Assembly (NCBI GenBank): GCA_009602725.1
Contig: WELB01000159.1
Location: 177,550 to 228,021, forward strand
Reading direction: 5' to 3'
DNA length: 50,472 bases
Source: Spirogloea muscicola
Taxonomy: Eukaryota; Streptophyta; Zygnematophyceae; Spirogloeales; Spirogloeaceae
Below are positions 12,411-23,499 of this stretch, in pieces. Made by a program: the position numbers and the translations under genes. The first letter of the stretch is position 1. Each line of letters begins with the position of its first letter. Under the pieces are notes generated by a model, which saw only the letters and a list, made by a program, of their open reading frames with translations, did not search any database and was not told where the DNA came from.

Positions 12411-13235
12411 CTACGGGTGTTGTGGCTTACCACATTGCGGGCAGTACTTGAAATTGGGCGCCAGTAAGGCACCGCAACTGGGGCACCGCAGGTCGGCAGC
12501 AGCTTCTGGCAGCGGCGGCGGCGGGGGCGGCCGCGGCGGCCACTGCCCGGCCTGCATGGCGAGACAGCGTGCGGCGGAAGAGCAGCAAGTGAAGTTAAGG
12601 GTTAGGGGATTTTGTGGGGTTTGGGGGCGGCAGGGCCAGCTTTCTCGAGCCGACACCAATTGCGCAGCCCTCCATGGACTGGCGGTTCTGTGCACCGGCC
12701 GACAGACAGCAGGCGAGCGCCGCAGCGGCGGCCCATCGGAACACACATAAGCTATGAAGAAACCAAAGAAAACATAGGTGTGAAAGTTCTAGACACAGAA
12801 ACTTATTGAGTTTCCCAAGCAAGCACTACTAAGAGGCTTACACTTAGAATGTAATGACCGAGGTTAATCATCATGTGAAAAATTCTCAGGCTTTGTCCAT
12901 GGAAGAGCTGTAATTGGGAAGTAATTTTTGGCCGTGTTTCACCGGATAAAGGAAATAAAGTGAGTATTGGAAAAGATGAAGCAACATCTTCTTGAGACAT
13001 GGCGGCAAGGTGTCCTGACCGCGAGCTGGTTGGGGTCGACGGCAGCGACGAGGCCGCAGGAGGGGCAGGCGAGACCGCGGCGCCGACCCCAGCGCCAGAC
13101 CGGCAGCGCGAAGACCCGCAGCGTCTGCTGCAGCTCCACGGCGTCGGCGGGAGCGCCGCAGCGTGGGCACGCCGCGGCGCCTCGTGCCAGCACCGCGCGC
13201 ACCTCCGGCGCCACGCTGGCCAAAAAGAAGAACAT
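12411..13235 (-). CDS. Small double zinc-ribbon protein (zinc-ribbon 15 type)
   Basis: Two minus-strand exons join in phase 0: 13020-13235 (ATG at 13235) and 12411-12551 (stop at 12411-12413). The product is 118 residues. It opens with a hydrophobic 'MFFFLASVAPEVRAVL' and carries four CxxC knuckles: 'CPRCGAPADAV', 'CPSCGLVAAV', 'CPSCGALL' and 'CPQCGKP'. This looks like two zinc ribbons, the first with the 'FALPVWRWG' stretch typical of a short plant and fungal zinc-ribbon family whose members start MFFFF. The function is not known to me. A proline run in exon 2 separates the ribbons. The gap at 13264-13784 starts 29 bp upstream of the ATG, so promoter and leader are missing. Confidence 0.75.
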
Positions 13236-13263
13236 GGCGCCGCCACCGCCGCCTCCGCCGCCC

Positions 13264-13784
13264 NNNNNNNNNNNNNNNNNNNNNNNNNNNNNNNNNNNNN
13301 NNNNNNNNNNNNNNNNNNNNNNNNNNNNNNNNNNNNNNNNNNNNNNNNNNNNNNNNNNNNNNNNNNNNNNNNNNNNNNNNNNNNNNNNNNNNNNNNNNNN
13401 NNNNNNNNNNNNNNNNNNNNNNNNNNNNNNNNNNNNNNNNNNNNNNNNNNNNNNNNNNNNNNNNNNNNNNNNNNNNNNNNNNNNNNNNNNNNNNNNNNNN
13501 NNNNNNNNNNNNNNNNNNNNNNNNNNNNNNNNNNNNNNNNNNNNNNNNNNNNNNNNNNNNNNNNNNNNNNNNNNNNNNNNNNNNNNNNNNNNNNNNNNNN
13601 NNNNNNNNNNNNNNNNNNNNNNNNNNNNNNNNNNNNNNNNNNNNNNNNNNNNNNNNNNNNNNNNNNNNNNNNNNNNNNNNNNNNNNNNNNNNNNNNNNNN
13701 NNNNNNNNNNNNNNNNNNNNNNNNNNNNNNNNNNNNNNNNNNNNNNNNNNNNNNNNNNNNNNNNNNNNNNNNNNNNNNNNNNNN
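13264..13784. other. Assembly gap (521 N)
   Basis: A run of N begins right after a CCG/CCN-rich stretch at the 5' end of the zinc-ribbon gene. It probably reflects a GC-rich dropout. Open frames reported through it are meaningless. Confidence 0.99.
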
Positions 13785-14560
13785 ACTACTAAGTGGTCCA
13801 TCCTCCCCCGTTCTGCCATAGCCTCTTCAGGCCCCGCAGTCGCTGCTTAGCTCGTAGTTTGGCCCCTTCGAACCTTGTCAATTCTTTTCGGGCTGGCTTC
13901 TCACAGCCCTTGCCCCCATTGGGGGAGCCACTTCTTCTTCAGGCCCCGAAGTCGCTGCTTAGCTCGTAGTTTGGCCCCTTCGAACCTTATCAATTCTTTT
14001 CGGGCTGGCTTCTCACAGCCCTTGCCCCCATTGGGAGAGCCACTTCTGCTTTCCACAGCCCTCGCCCCCTTTGAAAGAGTCACTTTCTTTCACAGCCATC
14101 GGCCCCCTTCAGGAAAAGCTTTTTCCTATTTGGGCCTTATGCTGGACCTTCTCATTCTTCAGTGGGCTGGCCCCTCACAGCCCCTCGACCTCTTCTGACG
14201 AGCTCCATCTTCTTAGTTTGGGCTGGCCTTCCACAGCCATCGCCCACCGTGGGGAGAGTTCGTCTTCCTTCACAGGCTCGTCTCCTTGCCAAGCGCTGTT
14301 TCTCTCTCTCAAGTCCACAACCTCCTCTGTGCGCACTCGACTCGCTTGCACAGCTGCTACTTACTCGGACTTGTGGCTGTTGACCAGGGATTACTGAGTA
14401 GCAACCCGCATTACTCGTTTGCTTAGCCGAGGGGTTTGTGCTTGCCGGCCCCTCGGATCTTTTCTGTCTGTCTACACAGGGCTGGCATCTCACAGTCACC
14501 GCCCCTTGTCTGGAAGAGCTCCTTCATTCACAGGCGCCCTTGAATGTCGGTATCTGCTTA
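13785..14560 (+). repeat. Dispersed repeat block with a 112-bp tandem duplication
   Basis: Successive plus-strand copies of the 'accttgtcaattctttt' + GGCTGG...CAGCCC unit occur here. Two nearly identical 112-bp units lie at 13826-13937 and 13938-14049 and differ at only a few bases. More diverged units follow to about 14260. The family's terminal block ('ttactcggacttgtggctg' ... 'attactgag') is at 14360-14398. No protein-coding capacity was recognised. Confidence 0.75.
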
Positions 14561-15814
14561 CCTCATTCTCCAAAATGCCCCTCCTCCCTCTTCATTTCAC
14601 ACTCTCTCCCTTCCTCCTTTCCCACCCCATGACACATGTGACCTGCAACTAAACATGAAAGGCGATCCCTTCTACATGTCCTTCCACCTGCACTAAAATT
14701 GCTCAGAGCTCATCACCTCTTGACTTGCTGGGTGGCTCAAGAAGCCGGACTACGTTATGCCAAGACGCAGAGACAGTGAGAAGCTAGGATTAGGTTTCCA
14801 GCTGGCTTTGCTGGTTACAACTACGCGCCTTTCGTTGAGGCCCACTATACACAGTACAAAAATTCTCCTTTGCAGAGTCCCTATTTCTCTGAGAGTTCCC
14901 GGTCATGAGCTGTTAATCCCAAGCGCAGGACTTGCGGCGCGTCAGAATTCAGGAGACTGCTGCGATGCAACACAGAGCGGCGTCAGGCAGCAGCAAAGGC
15001 CTGCCAGGGCCAAATAGGGCACTTGATCCTGCTGTCCTCGGACACGACAAATAGAAGGGAGTCTTGTGGTATGAGGGGACATCTCTTCTCATGCTAGTCG
15101 ACACTGACTGTCACAAGCACATTCGCCTGCCTCAGCAGCCATTCCAATGCCTCAGCCCAACTTCATTGGACGAGCCGTTATGGGCTCCAGGATAGCATCT
15201 CAACTTCTCAATCCTATACTCCTACGTGCCTGTGCTACATGTTACTGCACACTTGCAGCTTCCCAGCGGATTGGTGCAAGTCAGGTTGCCCCTGTTCTTA
15301 TATGTGCTGCCTTTAATGAATGGTCGGTTTGACCCTTTGATGTTGTATGCATTGAATATTTGTTCGCTATAAATTTAGCTGGTTGGATGAATATAACAAG
15401 GGGGGATGTATTATCAAATAGTTGGTACTTGCTACTGTCAGGAGAAAAGCAACGATCAACTTATGACGTACTGTCCATAGAAAGAACGACTTGATCTCTT
15501 TATGCAGCAAGGGAGGATGAAGCTGCTGTAGTGTGTCACAACTCTAGTCTTGACGCACGTCTATGAGGGGGCTGCTGCTAGCGGGCTGGAAAGAGAGAAA
15601 GATGGCTTCCAGTGCATGTTGCTGTCCTACTGCAGCAGCACGTTGAGCGCAAGCTACAGTGAGGGCATGATGAGTTGCTTGAGATGAGCCAATTGCCATC
15701 ATTGCCATTAATCAAGCTGACAGCACTATTGGTGAGCACCAGTGGCAGCATGGCACAGTGACCAACATGAAGTAAACCTGCAGCAACAAGTTGTAGGAGT
15801 GCAGCCTAATCTCC
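14561..15814. other. Intergenic; no gene recognised
   Basis: Mixed-composition sequence downstream (3') of RHM. I see no exon with family resemblance, no tRNA and no further strong repeat. The last 100-200 bp before 15815 should be the RHM 3' UTR. Confidence 0.4.
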
Positions 15815-18800
15815 TCACGTCTTTGGCGTCTTCCTGTTCGGCTCGTACACATACTTGATGAGGGACTCCTTGATTGAGAGCATCTCTGGAAACTCCTTCT
15901 GCAGCTTTGTAGCATCGAGCTCATTGTTGCTCCTGGCAGCCACAATGACCTTGGCCTGGCAGTGACATCATAAGTCAGACAGTCTGTATGTTAGACACTC
16001 TATTGAAGAAGGTACCAAAACATGACACTCACTCAGCAATTGATGAAGAATCATTGGACGTCCTTGCCACTATAGCAATGTGTGCTCAGCGGCAAGGAGG
16101 ATAGCAGACCTGCTCCTCAAGCGAGAAGTTTGTCCACTTGAAGGAAGAGTCAATGTACTCCTTGTAAAGCTCCAAGACTTCATTGTGACTGATGACACCC
16201 GGGTTGGTGAAATTCCAGATGCCACGCAAATCACGTTTGGCCATCTCGATGCTTATTGGCAGGAGCTCATCAAGCACAGTCATTGAGTTCGGAATATTGA
16301 CAACCTGCCAAAGAAAAACCAACTTCTCAGCATGAAAGTATGGCCCACAAATTCTTTGCGGCTTTCTCTACCATCCAATGCCCTGTCCTTGAGATTTGAC
16401 TCTCATTCCTTGAGAGTACAAAGGCAGTGGAGGTAGAAGCACGCATCCTACCTTCTGATAGCGACTGATCTTGGTGATAAAATTCCGAGGATTTGCTAGG
16501 TCAGACGTGATAGGCATGCGCACGCGCAGAATGGCCACATTCTCAAACTGCTGCAGAAGTTCTTCAACCTGGCCATAGATGTCACAAGAAGCACTTCATC
16601 AAACAAGAACGAAGTTTCATAGCCGGCTGTGAGTTGAGTAACAATAGTTAGTGTAATCCTCAGCTTAGTACACAGTCTTCATAGATAACTTTAAGAAATT
16701 CCAAGCTGCTGACAACATATTCATTAAGCACAAGAAAAGCTGCAAGCCAAGGTGGACACACACCATGGCCTTCGTCCTTGAGTAATAAGAGCCGAAGAAG
16801 TTAGGGATATCCTCTTCTTTGAAGCCTACTCCACTACCTTCCGGATGCTTTTCATCATACTCAAAGATGCAACCCGTGGCATAGTTGATCATAGTTAGGT
16901 TGTGACTTCTGCAGTAGAGCATGTAAGTCATCATCACGATGATCAGCTTCTTGAGAGGATTGTGGTGAACACCAATTCAATTTGAAAGTATTTGCAATTA
17001 GCCCAACTTAAGGTGACTGACAATAGAGCAGTTACATTCTGCACTCTACTTCTAAACCTGAACTCAGATTGCATGCAGATGGCGTTCATACCTGGTGACA
17101 TCGGCAAGGTTAAGCACCCCAACAACGTTGGCACGGATGACATCCACCTTGTGAGTTTCACACCAATCAACATTTGGCCTGCCTGTGACTCCCGCTGCAT
17201 TGAAGACATGGGTAGGCTGCACACTGGCGATATCCGCCTCTAAGGCTGACCTGTCCTCCAGGCGACCGGTTCCATACTCCCAGGGAATGCCCTGACACAT
17301 CATCACGGACAGTCAGTCCCATCTTGCCGCGGACTGCACTTATGGTGCTTAACACGACCAGACTAGGTCAGCTGCCGTAGATGCCTCTTCTGAAGCAGCA
17401 TGTCAAGCTTGAGCACACCTGCTTTGTGCAGAGCTCCCCGAGCAAACCTCCAATCCATCCAGTTTTCCCATAGATCAAGAACTTGTATGGAGATGGAGCA
17501 TGTCCATTGGCAGTGGGGCCACTCTCATTGTTCACTTTGAGTTCGTCAACATGGGTGCTGCTGACGCTCTTCTCTAAGTTTGCTATCGTAAGCATCCGTG
17601 GGTGAGGCACAAGAGCGCCAGAAACATCACCCCAGTAGTCACGATGCCTGAGTTATCACACATCTCACAACAGCTCTATGTTACTTGAAGCTCGAGTTAT
17701 GCTGAAGTAGGCAAACGCTATGTATGATATATTGACAAACAAGCTTGCCACCATCTTCCAAGACTTTCATGACACTGTCATGACCATCCAATTGCCCCTA
17801 GGCTTGAAGTTACAGAAGCTTACCCCCTGTACCACTCTAGTGTCTTCTTCAGACCATCCTCCCAAGTAGTCCTCTCTCTCCAGCCCAGAGCAGTAAGCTT
17901 AGCATCATCCAGGAAGTAACGCTGTGCAAGACAACAAATCGCGTCAACAGAGCATCTGCATATTGTCCTGTCACCTACTTGAGGCTGATAAGAAAGGCTT
18001 GGCACTGTAGCAGAAAAGCCAACCCTAAAGCAAGCCTGATGGCTGTCATACCTGGTCATTGAAGGGCCTGTTGTCTACAAACTTTACAACCTTGTTGAAG
18101 TCTAAGCCAAGTATGTTGCAGATGTCATTGGCAACATCAATTACACGTCTCTCCTTCTTTGTTCCAATGTTGTACACGTGGCCAACAAGGCCCTGCAAGC
18201 AAAGGCGGTGTTTCGGCTTGCGTTGGGGCATCTTACAGATTTGGAGGAATGGACATCTCATACAGACACTGCTTGAAGCAAGATGACATATTCCGCCTGA
18301 CATGAATAGGACTTGCTTAATGAGTACCAAAGCTCAGAAGGAACAGCCAGATTCACTACTGTTAGACAAAGTCAAATGCAGGAGTGCAGAAACTGCTTCT
18401 TGCTCACCTTATGGAGTATCGTGTCGAATGCCTCAGCGACGTCTTCTGCATACAGATAGCTGCGCACATTGGAGCCGTCTCCATGAATGGGCAAGGGCTT
18501 ACCCTGGAAAGAGACACAGAAGATGCCAAGCTGTCAAATGTGTGGAAGCAAGAGCACAGCTTGGAGGTGTATTGTTGCATTGTGTAAGTGGGAGGACTAG
18601 TGCATCAAGAATAAGCTGACCTGCATTGCAAGTAGTAAGAACTTGGGGATGAGCTTCTCCGGAAACTGCTGTGGTCCATATACGTTATTCCCACGAGTTG
18701 TGATAAATGGAATCCCATAAGACTGGCCGTACGCCATCACAAGCATCTCAGCTCCGGCTTTGGTCGCAGAGTAAGGATTCGTAGGCAACAGTTGGGAAGC

Positions 18801-19479
18801 TTCGTGGTTCCCAACGATGGCATCTGCTTCAGTCTCTCCGTAAACCTCGTCTGGAAACAGCACAAAGCAGTGTCAACCCCAGGAAAGAGGAAGCCAAGCT
18901 TGACTAGAGGCGTGTACAGGAAGAGGAGTTGTAATCCTCCTCGCCCTGCAATTGAGTGTTGTCGATATGGACCTGTGCTGACGTGAATGAATCTTCTGAT
19001 GGCAGGTGCAGAGACTTTGCATGCCTCCAGCAGCACATGAGTACCGTAGATATTGTTCTTGGTGAACTCGAAACTGCAAGATGAAGCAGTCATCAGAGCT
19101 CGCTATGCACCTGTATGACATGCTTGAATCGCAAGCAAATATCATCGATAGGCTCGTAGGATATGAAGTCATACCTATTCCCGAATGAGTTGTCGACATG
19201 AGTCTGGGCAGCGAAGTGCATGATGGTGTCGATTCTCTCAGTGAGCAGGACGTAGTTGACAAGGTCAGCGCTGGCAATGTCGCCTTTGACAAACTTGAAG
19301 TTAGGATAGCGAAAGCAGTCCTCGAGGTTCTTGAGGCTGGAGCAGTAGTCCAGCTTGTCCAGTACCACGATCTTGCACTGCGGGTACTTCTTGACCAGCC
19401 GGTTGGCGACATGCGAGGCGATGAAGCCGGCGGCGCCGGTGATGAGGATCGTCCGCGGCGTATACGCCTGCTCGGCCAT
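15815..19479 (-). CDS. RHM: Trifunctional UDP-rhamnose synthase (UDP-glucose 4,6-dehydratase / 3,5-epimerase-4-ketoreductase)
   Basis: Converts UDP-glucose to UDP-L-rhamnose for cell-wall polysaccharides and glycosides; cytosolic. Twelve minus-strand exons join in phase: 19175-19479, 18973-19073, 18621-18850, 18408-18503, 18052-18192, 17824-17921, 17419-17647, 17092-17291, 16764-16908, 16452-16568, 16110-16304, 15815-15955. The product is 665 residues (Arabidopsis RHM1 669). The N-terminal dehydratase has 'GAAGFIAS' (residues 15-22, NAD binding) and YSATK (162-166). After a linker near 355-376, the C-terminal epimerase/reductase has 'GKTGWIGG' (384-391) and YSRTK (509-513). Start ATG 19479 is preferred over an in-frame ATG at 19593 because the conserved protein begins here; the upstream part is low-complexity. 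It diverges from the gene at 20666. Confidence 0.96.
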
Positions 19480-20665
19480 CGCGGCAGGGGGCTCGCCAAC
19501 GAGGGCGCGAGCGAGCGAGGCGAGCGTAGCGGGCGAGCCGGCGGGCTCGCAGGAGGAGAAGGCCTCGGAAGCCGCGCCCGCAGGGCAAGGCAAAGTGGAC
19601 GCCGCTGAGAGGGGGGGGCTGGTCGCTGCGCCGGCGGAGGAAGTGAAGGGAGCAGCGACCGCGGGGGGGGAGGGAGTGTGGAGTCAAGAGGGGGCCGGCT
19701 GGCGGCGGTGCCGGGGAGGAGGGAGGGAGGGAGGAGGGAGGGCGCCCCGCCCGCGGCGCGCCAGCCCGCCCTAGCACCCCCCTCCTCCCGCACCCCCCTC
19801 CTCCCAACGGCACGCTCTCGCCCCCGGCCCGGCAGTTGCCCCTTCCAAATCAGAATCCGCCGTTGCGTTAATACACCGCTGGCTCCCGCAGGGGGCGTCG
19901 AATATTACGCCCGGCCCGTTGGCAATACGTCGCCAACGGGGCCGAGGGACCCCCCTACCGGCGGGGACCGCGGGCTGGGACTCCCCACCCTCGCCGTAAT
20001 TCAGGATTCCGTTGCCAAAGCAGGGACGGAAACAGGGATAAACCCAGCGGGATGTGAGAGTACGCCGAACGGGTCGGAGCGAACGGAGATAGTCCTCTGC
20101 GCGTATTCGTTTCCCTGCCGGCAGTTTGGCACAACGCAGCCCAAGGATCGCTCTGTGCTCCGCAGACCAAATCACAGGCCCGCAGAGGCTTGGCCGGACC
20201 TCCCCCCGGCCTTCTGGACGGGACACCCCCGCCCGCCTTCGCCGCTGCTGCCTTTGGGGCGCCCGTTCTTATGCCGCCAAATGCCACGTGAGGACCACGC
20301 TGGCACTTATGTGGCTGCGGACTTGGGTCCACGTCAGCAAAATTCCCGCGCTTGCCACGTCGGCCCTCTCACCGCGGACATCGAAGCTCGCCCTTGCGCC
20401 TCTCGCCGCCGCCCGCGCCGCCGCCGCAGCTGCCGCCGCCGCAGCGCGCCAACCCTGCTGGCCTCGGCTGCTGTCCTCCAGCGCGCTGGCAAGCTGTGCC
20501 GTTCCGTTGAAGCGGCTGCGCCGCTTGACAAGCTGACTACACTTAAGTAACGACGATTGCTGCCGGCCAAACCCCTCTACACTGTGCCCTCACTTACAAG
20601 CAGGAGACACGGCCTGTGCGGACCGCTTTCAGTCAAAGGCTCAGTGACGAGTGTAGCTGCTAGCT
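19480..20665. promoter_or_regulatory. GC-rich divergent intergenic region
   Basis: It separates RHM (minus) from the unidentified plus-strand gene. It is GC-rich with G-runs (19600-19750) and contains a 9-bp perfect stem with an 8-nt loop (19915-19923 with 19932-19940). A 290-codon open frame (19678-20550) crosses it, but overlapping long frames in other phases and on the other strand point to stop-poor GC sequence rather than a gene. Confidence 0.45.
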
Positions 20666-22163
20666 ATGGCGGATGAGATTGCAGATTCGATGGCAGTCAG
20701 GCCAACGAGGATCCTGTACAGGAGGCAAGGACTCGTGTGAGAGCTCAACATTCAGGTGTCCGTGGCTGGAGGCTCTAGTGATCGAGGATCGTGTCAAGTA
20801 CGGGGACATCGGGGACATTGTCAGCGTAGGCCTACAGGAGGCTGTCTCTGGCTCCGCTTAGTCGCTGCTACTGCTGTTCTACAGCAGCAGCATCAGCATG
20901 AAGGATGACAGCAATCTTCTGGAAGATGGACATAAAGCAACGCTGCTGACAATAGAACCCAGCAGCCGGGCTCAAGACTTGTTCTCTTTCTTGACTGGTG
21001 TCGTTGAGGACGTGAGACCCTCGCCACCTTTCACAACCTCCACATCCTGCACAAGTTTTCAGTCTGTCCTCCCTGCTCACATTTTCTTGGCGGACTACTT
21101 CAGCTGCGCTGAGCACTTCATATGTTACATGTGATACGTAGACTGCAGCTTTTGTTCTTGGGCGGCCAGGGTCTGATTCGCCTACCTTCTCATATCCCTC
21201 TCCACTGTAGGATTAACGTTCTTGAAGCCAGTGCTGCTGCTTGACTGCCCTGCTTCAGATGGAGGGTGCAACGGGCCATATTGATGTGGAGTTGAGATCC
21301 AAGATTGAGGCTCTCAAAGTAGAGACAAGACGACTGCCAGATCCATCCAGCTTCCAGATGAATGAGGTCCTCCTTCGTTCTCTCAATCAGTGCATCAATG
21401 TGTCATGTTCCTTGAGCTCGCAGTGATATAGCTCAGGGTGCCTGTACGCCCATCAAACATCGTGAAAAGGTAGTGGCTCAGCTTAATCTCTCACGTGCTT
21501 GCTGCATGTCCTGAGAACCAGCGAATATGCTCCTTTGCCTCTTACTAATGCTTCAGCTGGAACAGCAGATGAAGCTCCACTCATACCTGCTTGGCGGCTG
21601 AGAATACTGATGCCTCCTCATCCTGCACTGGACAGGTGGAGTTGGCCAGCCGCTTGGATCAACTGGAGCAGCGGTTAGTGTCTCTAGATAGAAAAATCAG
21701 CACCGTTACATCTGATTCTCTGGTCACTGACATCCTAAAAGACAGCTCCGACCTCTGGCTTCCTGTAATAACTGCTGATGCCCAGCAGCGGCGCAGTAAT
21801 TTTGGTGGGGGGAGCTCACATCCTTGACAGACCTTGAAGGTTTGGTGTAGCTGATGACTAGTTTGACGATTTTAGTACTTAGCGTTCACATTAGTATGCT
21901 GATACTATCAGCTCGTTGACACAATTGTCATGGCTGAGAGATTGGGTGCTGTGTTGCATGTACTAGCTGATCTTTGTGCAAGAATTGCTTGCAATGCAGC
22001 GGAATTGCCTCCGGGGCTGTTTAGCAGGTTTGGCATTTGGGCGTGCACAGGTCTCAGTGCTTGCCACATAGTTTATGTAGAGGTGTCCTCACTGCTCCGT
22101 GCAGTTAAGAAGGCGGAGCAGGTGTTGCTGCTTGTCCCTTTAGGTGTGAGATGGAGCAGTTGA
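20666..22163 (+). CDS. Unidentified multi-exon gene, predicted coiled-coil (dynamitin-like possibility)
   Basis: I do not recognise this gene securely. Candidate exons with acceptors and donors are a start near 20666 ('MADEIADSMA', donor GTCAGG), 21259-21366 ('IDVELRSKIEALKVETRRLP'), 21636-21673 or longer ('VELASRLDQLEQRL', 'VSLDRKIST') and 21912-22027 ('LVDTIVMAERLGAVLHVLAD'). The heptad-like leucines indicate a coiled coil. The order of short helices and the 'ELASRLDQLEQRL' block loosely recall dynactin p50 (dynamitin), but no diagnostic motif confirms that. Exons between the start and 21259 were not resolved, and the phases do not yet close. Confidence 0.3.
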
Positions 22164-23499
22164 TAGCAGATCATGGAAGAACCAGATATAGATCAAGCCA
22201 TTGAAGTCGTCGTCGTATATGTGAATCTTGCGAGGGCCCAATTCAGCAGAGCTCTCAAATTCTGCTCTTGCAAAGCCCCTCTTCCCGCCAACCCTCCTGG
22301 GCTGTTAATGACCACTTGCTATGAATGGCCAGTGTGTGAGAGAGTTTGAAGTGGTGTCCAGAGGTCGCCACAGTGGCAAGAAGTTGACAGAGGGAGAGGG
22401 AGAGACTTACTCTAGCAGGGGAGAGGTTGGCAAGTGGGACTGAGCCAACAGGGGATACTGAGACGAGAGAGACGGTGCATAATGCACAGAACTGAAAGGG
22501 AGACAAAAATTAGTCGACATACTTTGTTGGCAAAAGCTTGTGCAAAGAAAGGGGCTGCACAAAACGAAGCCCTATGTCAAGGGGGGCTAAGGAAAAGTGC
22601 GATAGCGGGCTGTAGGCCGACGTCAGTATCACAACTGAGCTCAAATAGATCCAACAGGTCAACTACGAAGCGGCAGCTTGAAGAAACTTCCAATGTAAGG
22701 CAGTGGCAGTGAGTGGCGAGCCCAAAAGAATGTACAAGGTCTGAAAGGCCCTGCTCGTAAGAGAAGATGTAATAGTCTTCCGCTCTCTCCTGTAAGAGAG
22801 AAGGCGCGCGGTGCGCATGAAATTGAAAGGGAGGCTAATCCTAGCCTTACAAATGTCCTGTCAACTGGGTAATGAGCTGGCTAAGGGGGACACTAAATAT
22901 CCCCGAATGAGCACATGCATATCTGACATGCTATACTGAGGCGCCAAACCACCACCACGGAAGCCATTAGCCTGGGCTAATGCACGACCAGCACGCTTGT
23001 GTATCGCGAGTGCCTGGGAGCACTGTAGACTCAATGATAGCCGCATTCTATAGCATGCAATGATGGCTTGCGGGACGCTAGAATGCCCAATGGTCTTCCG
23101 CCCTCTCCTGGAAGCATCTTTTCTTCCGGAGAGGCTGTGAAAGGCCAGGCCGGAAAGCGGCAGACGAGCAGGCAGGAAAGCAGAGGATCGCACAGGCCCA
23201 CGTGAGGCCTCGTAGGGAGGGAGGGCGGAGGCGTGGGGCAGGGGCCCGATCAGGCCTCGAGGAGGAGCCGGGGAGAGGGAGGGCGGGCGGCGGGGAGGGG
23301 GAGAGACCCCGGCAATCAGGGCAGCCAAGGGCTTTTCCCCCCCCCACTCCGAAAACCAACATCGATCATTGCCCTCAGCGCGCGCAGGCCAGGCCGCCGC
23401 CGCCGCCGCCGCCGCCGTGTCCCACGCCGCCGATCGCGGACTGGCCTGGCCGCCGCGAGGGGCAAGGGCGCTCCGCGCTNGAGCTACCCGGGGCCGGCC
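22164..23499 (-). repeat. Dispersed repeat block (minus orientation) and IDH promoter
   Basis: At about 22430-23160 minus-strand copies of the family appear: 'agaatgtacaaggtctgaaa', 'gaggctgtgaaaggccagg' and, at about 22880-23060, the reverse complement of the terminal block seen at 2030-2130 (shared 'atggcttccg', 'gcatgtcagatatgcat' region). From about 23200 the sequence becomes GC-rich and leads into the IDH start. One ambiguous base lies at 23480. Confidence 0.55.

Noticed and set aside
12803-13850. Long open frames crossing the 13264-13784 gap
   Set aside because: Most of their length is N, so they carry no information.
19480-19593. In-frame upstream ATG extending RHM by 38 residues
   Set aside because: The extension is Ala/Ser-rich and absent from known RHM proteins; MAEQAY matches the usual start.
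19915-19940. 9-bp stem with 8-nt loop upstream of RHM
   Set aside because: It could be a protein-binding dyad, but a stem this short is expected often in GC-rich DNA; noted only in the region entry.
19678-20550. 290-codon plus-strand open frame in the RHM upstream region
   Set aside because: GC-rich, Arg/Pro/Ala-biased, with equally long frames on both strands and no family motif. It looks like stop-poor promoter DNA.
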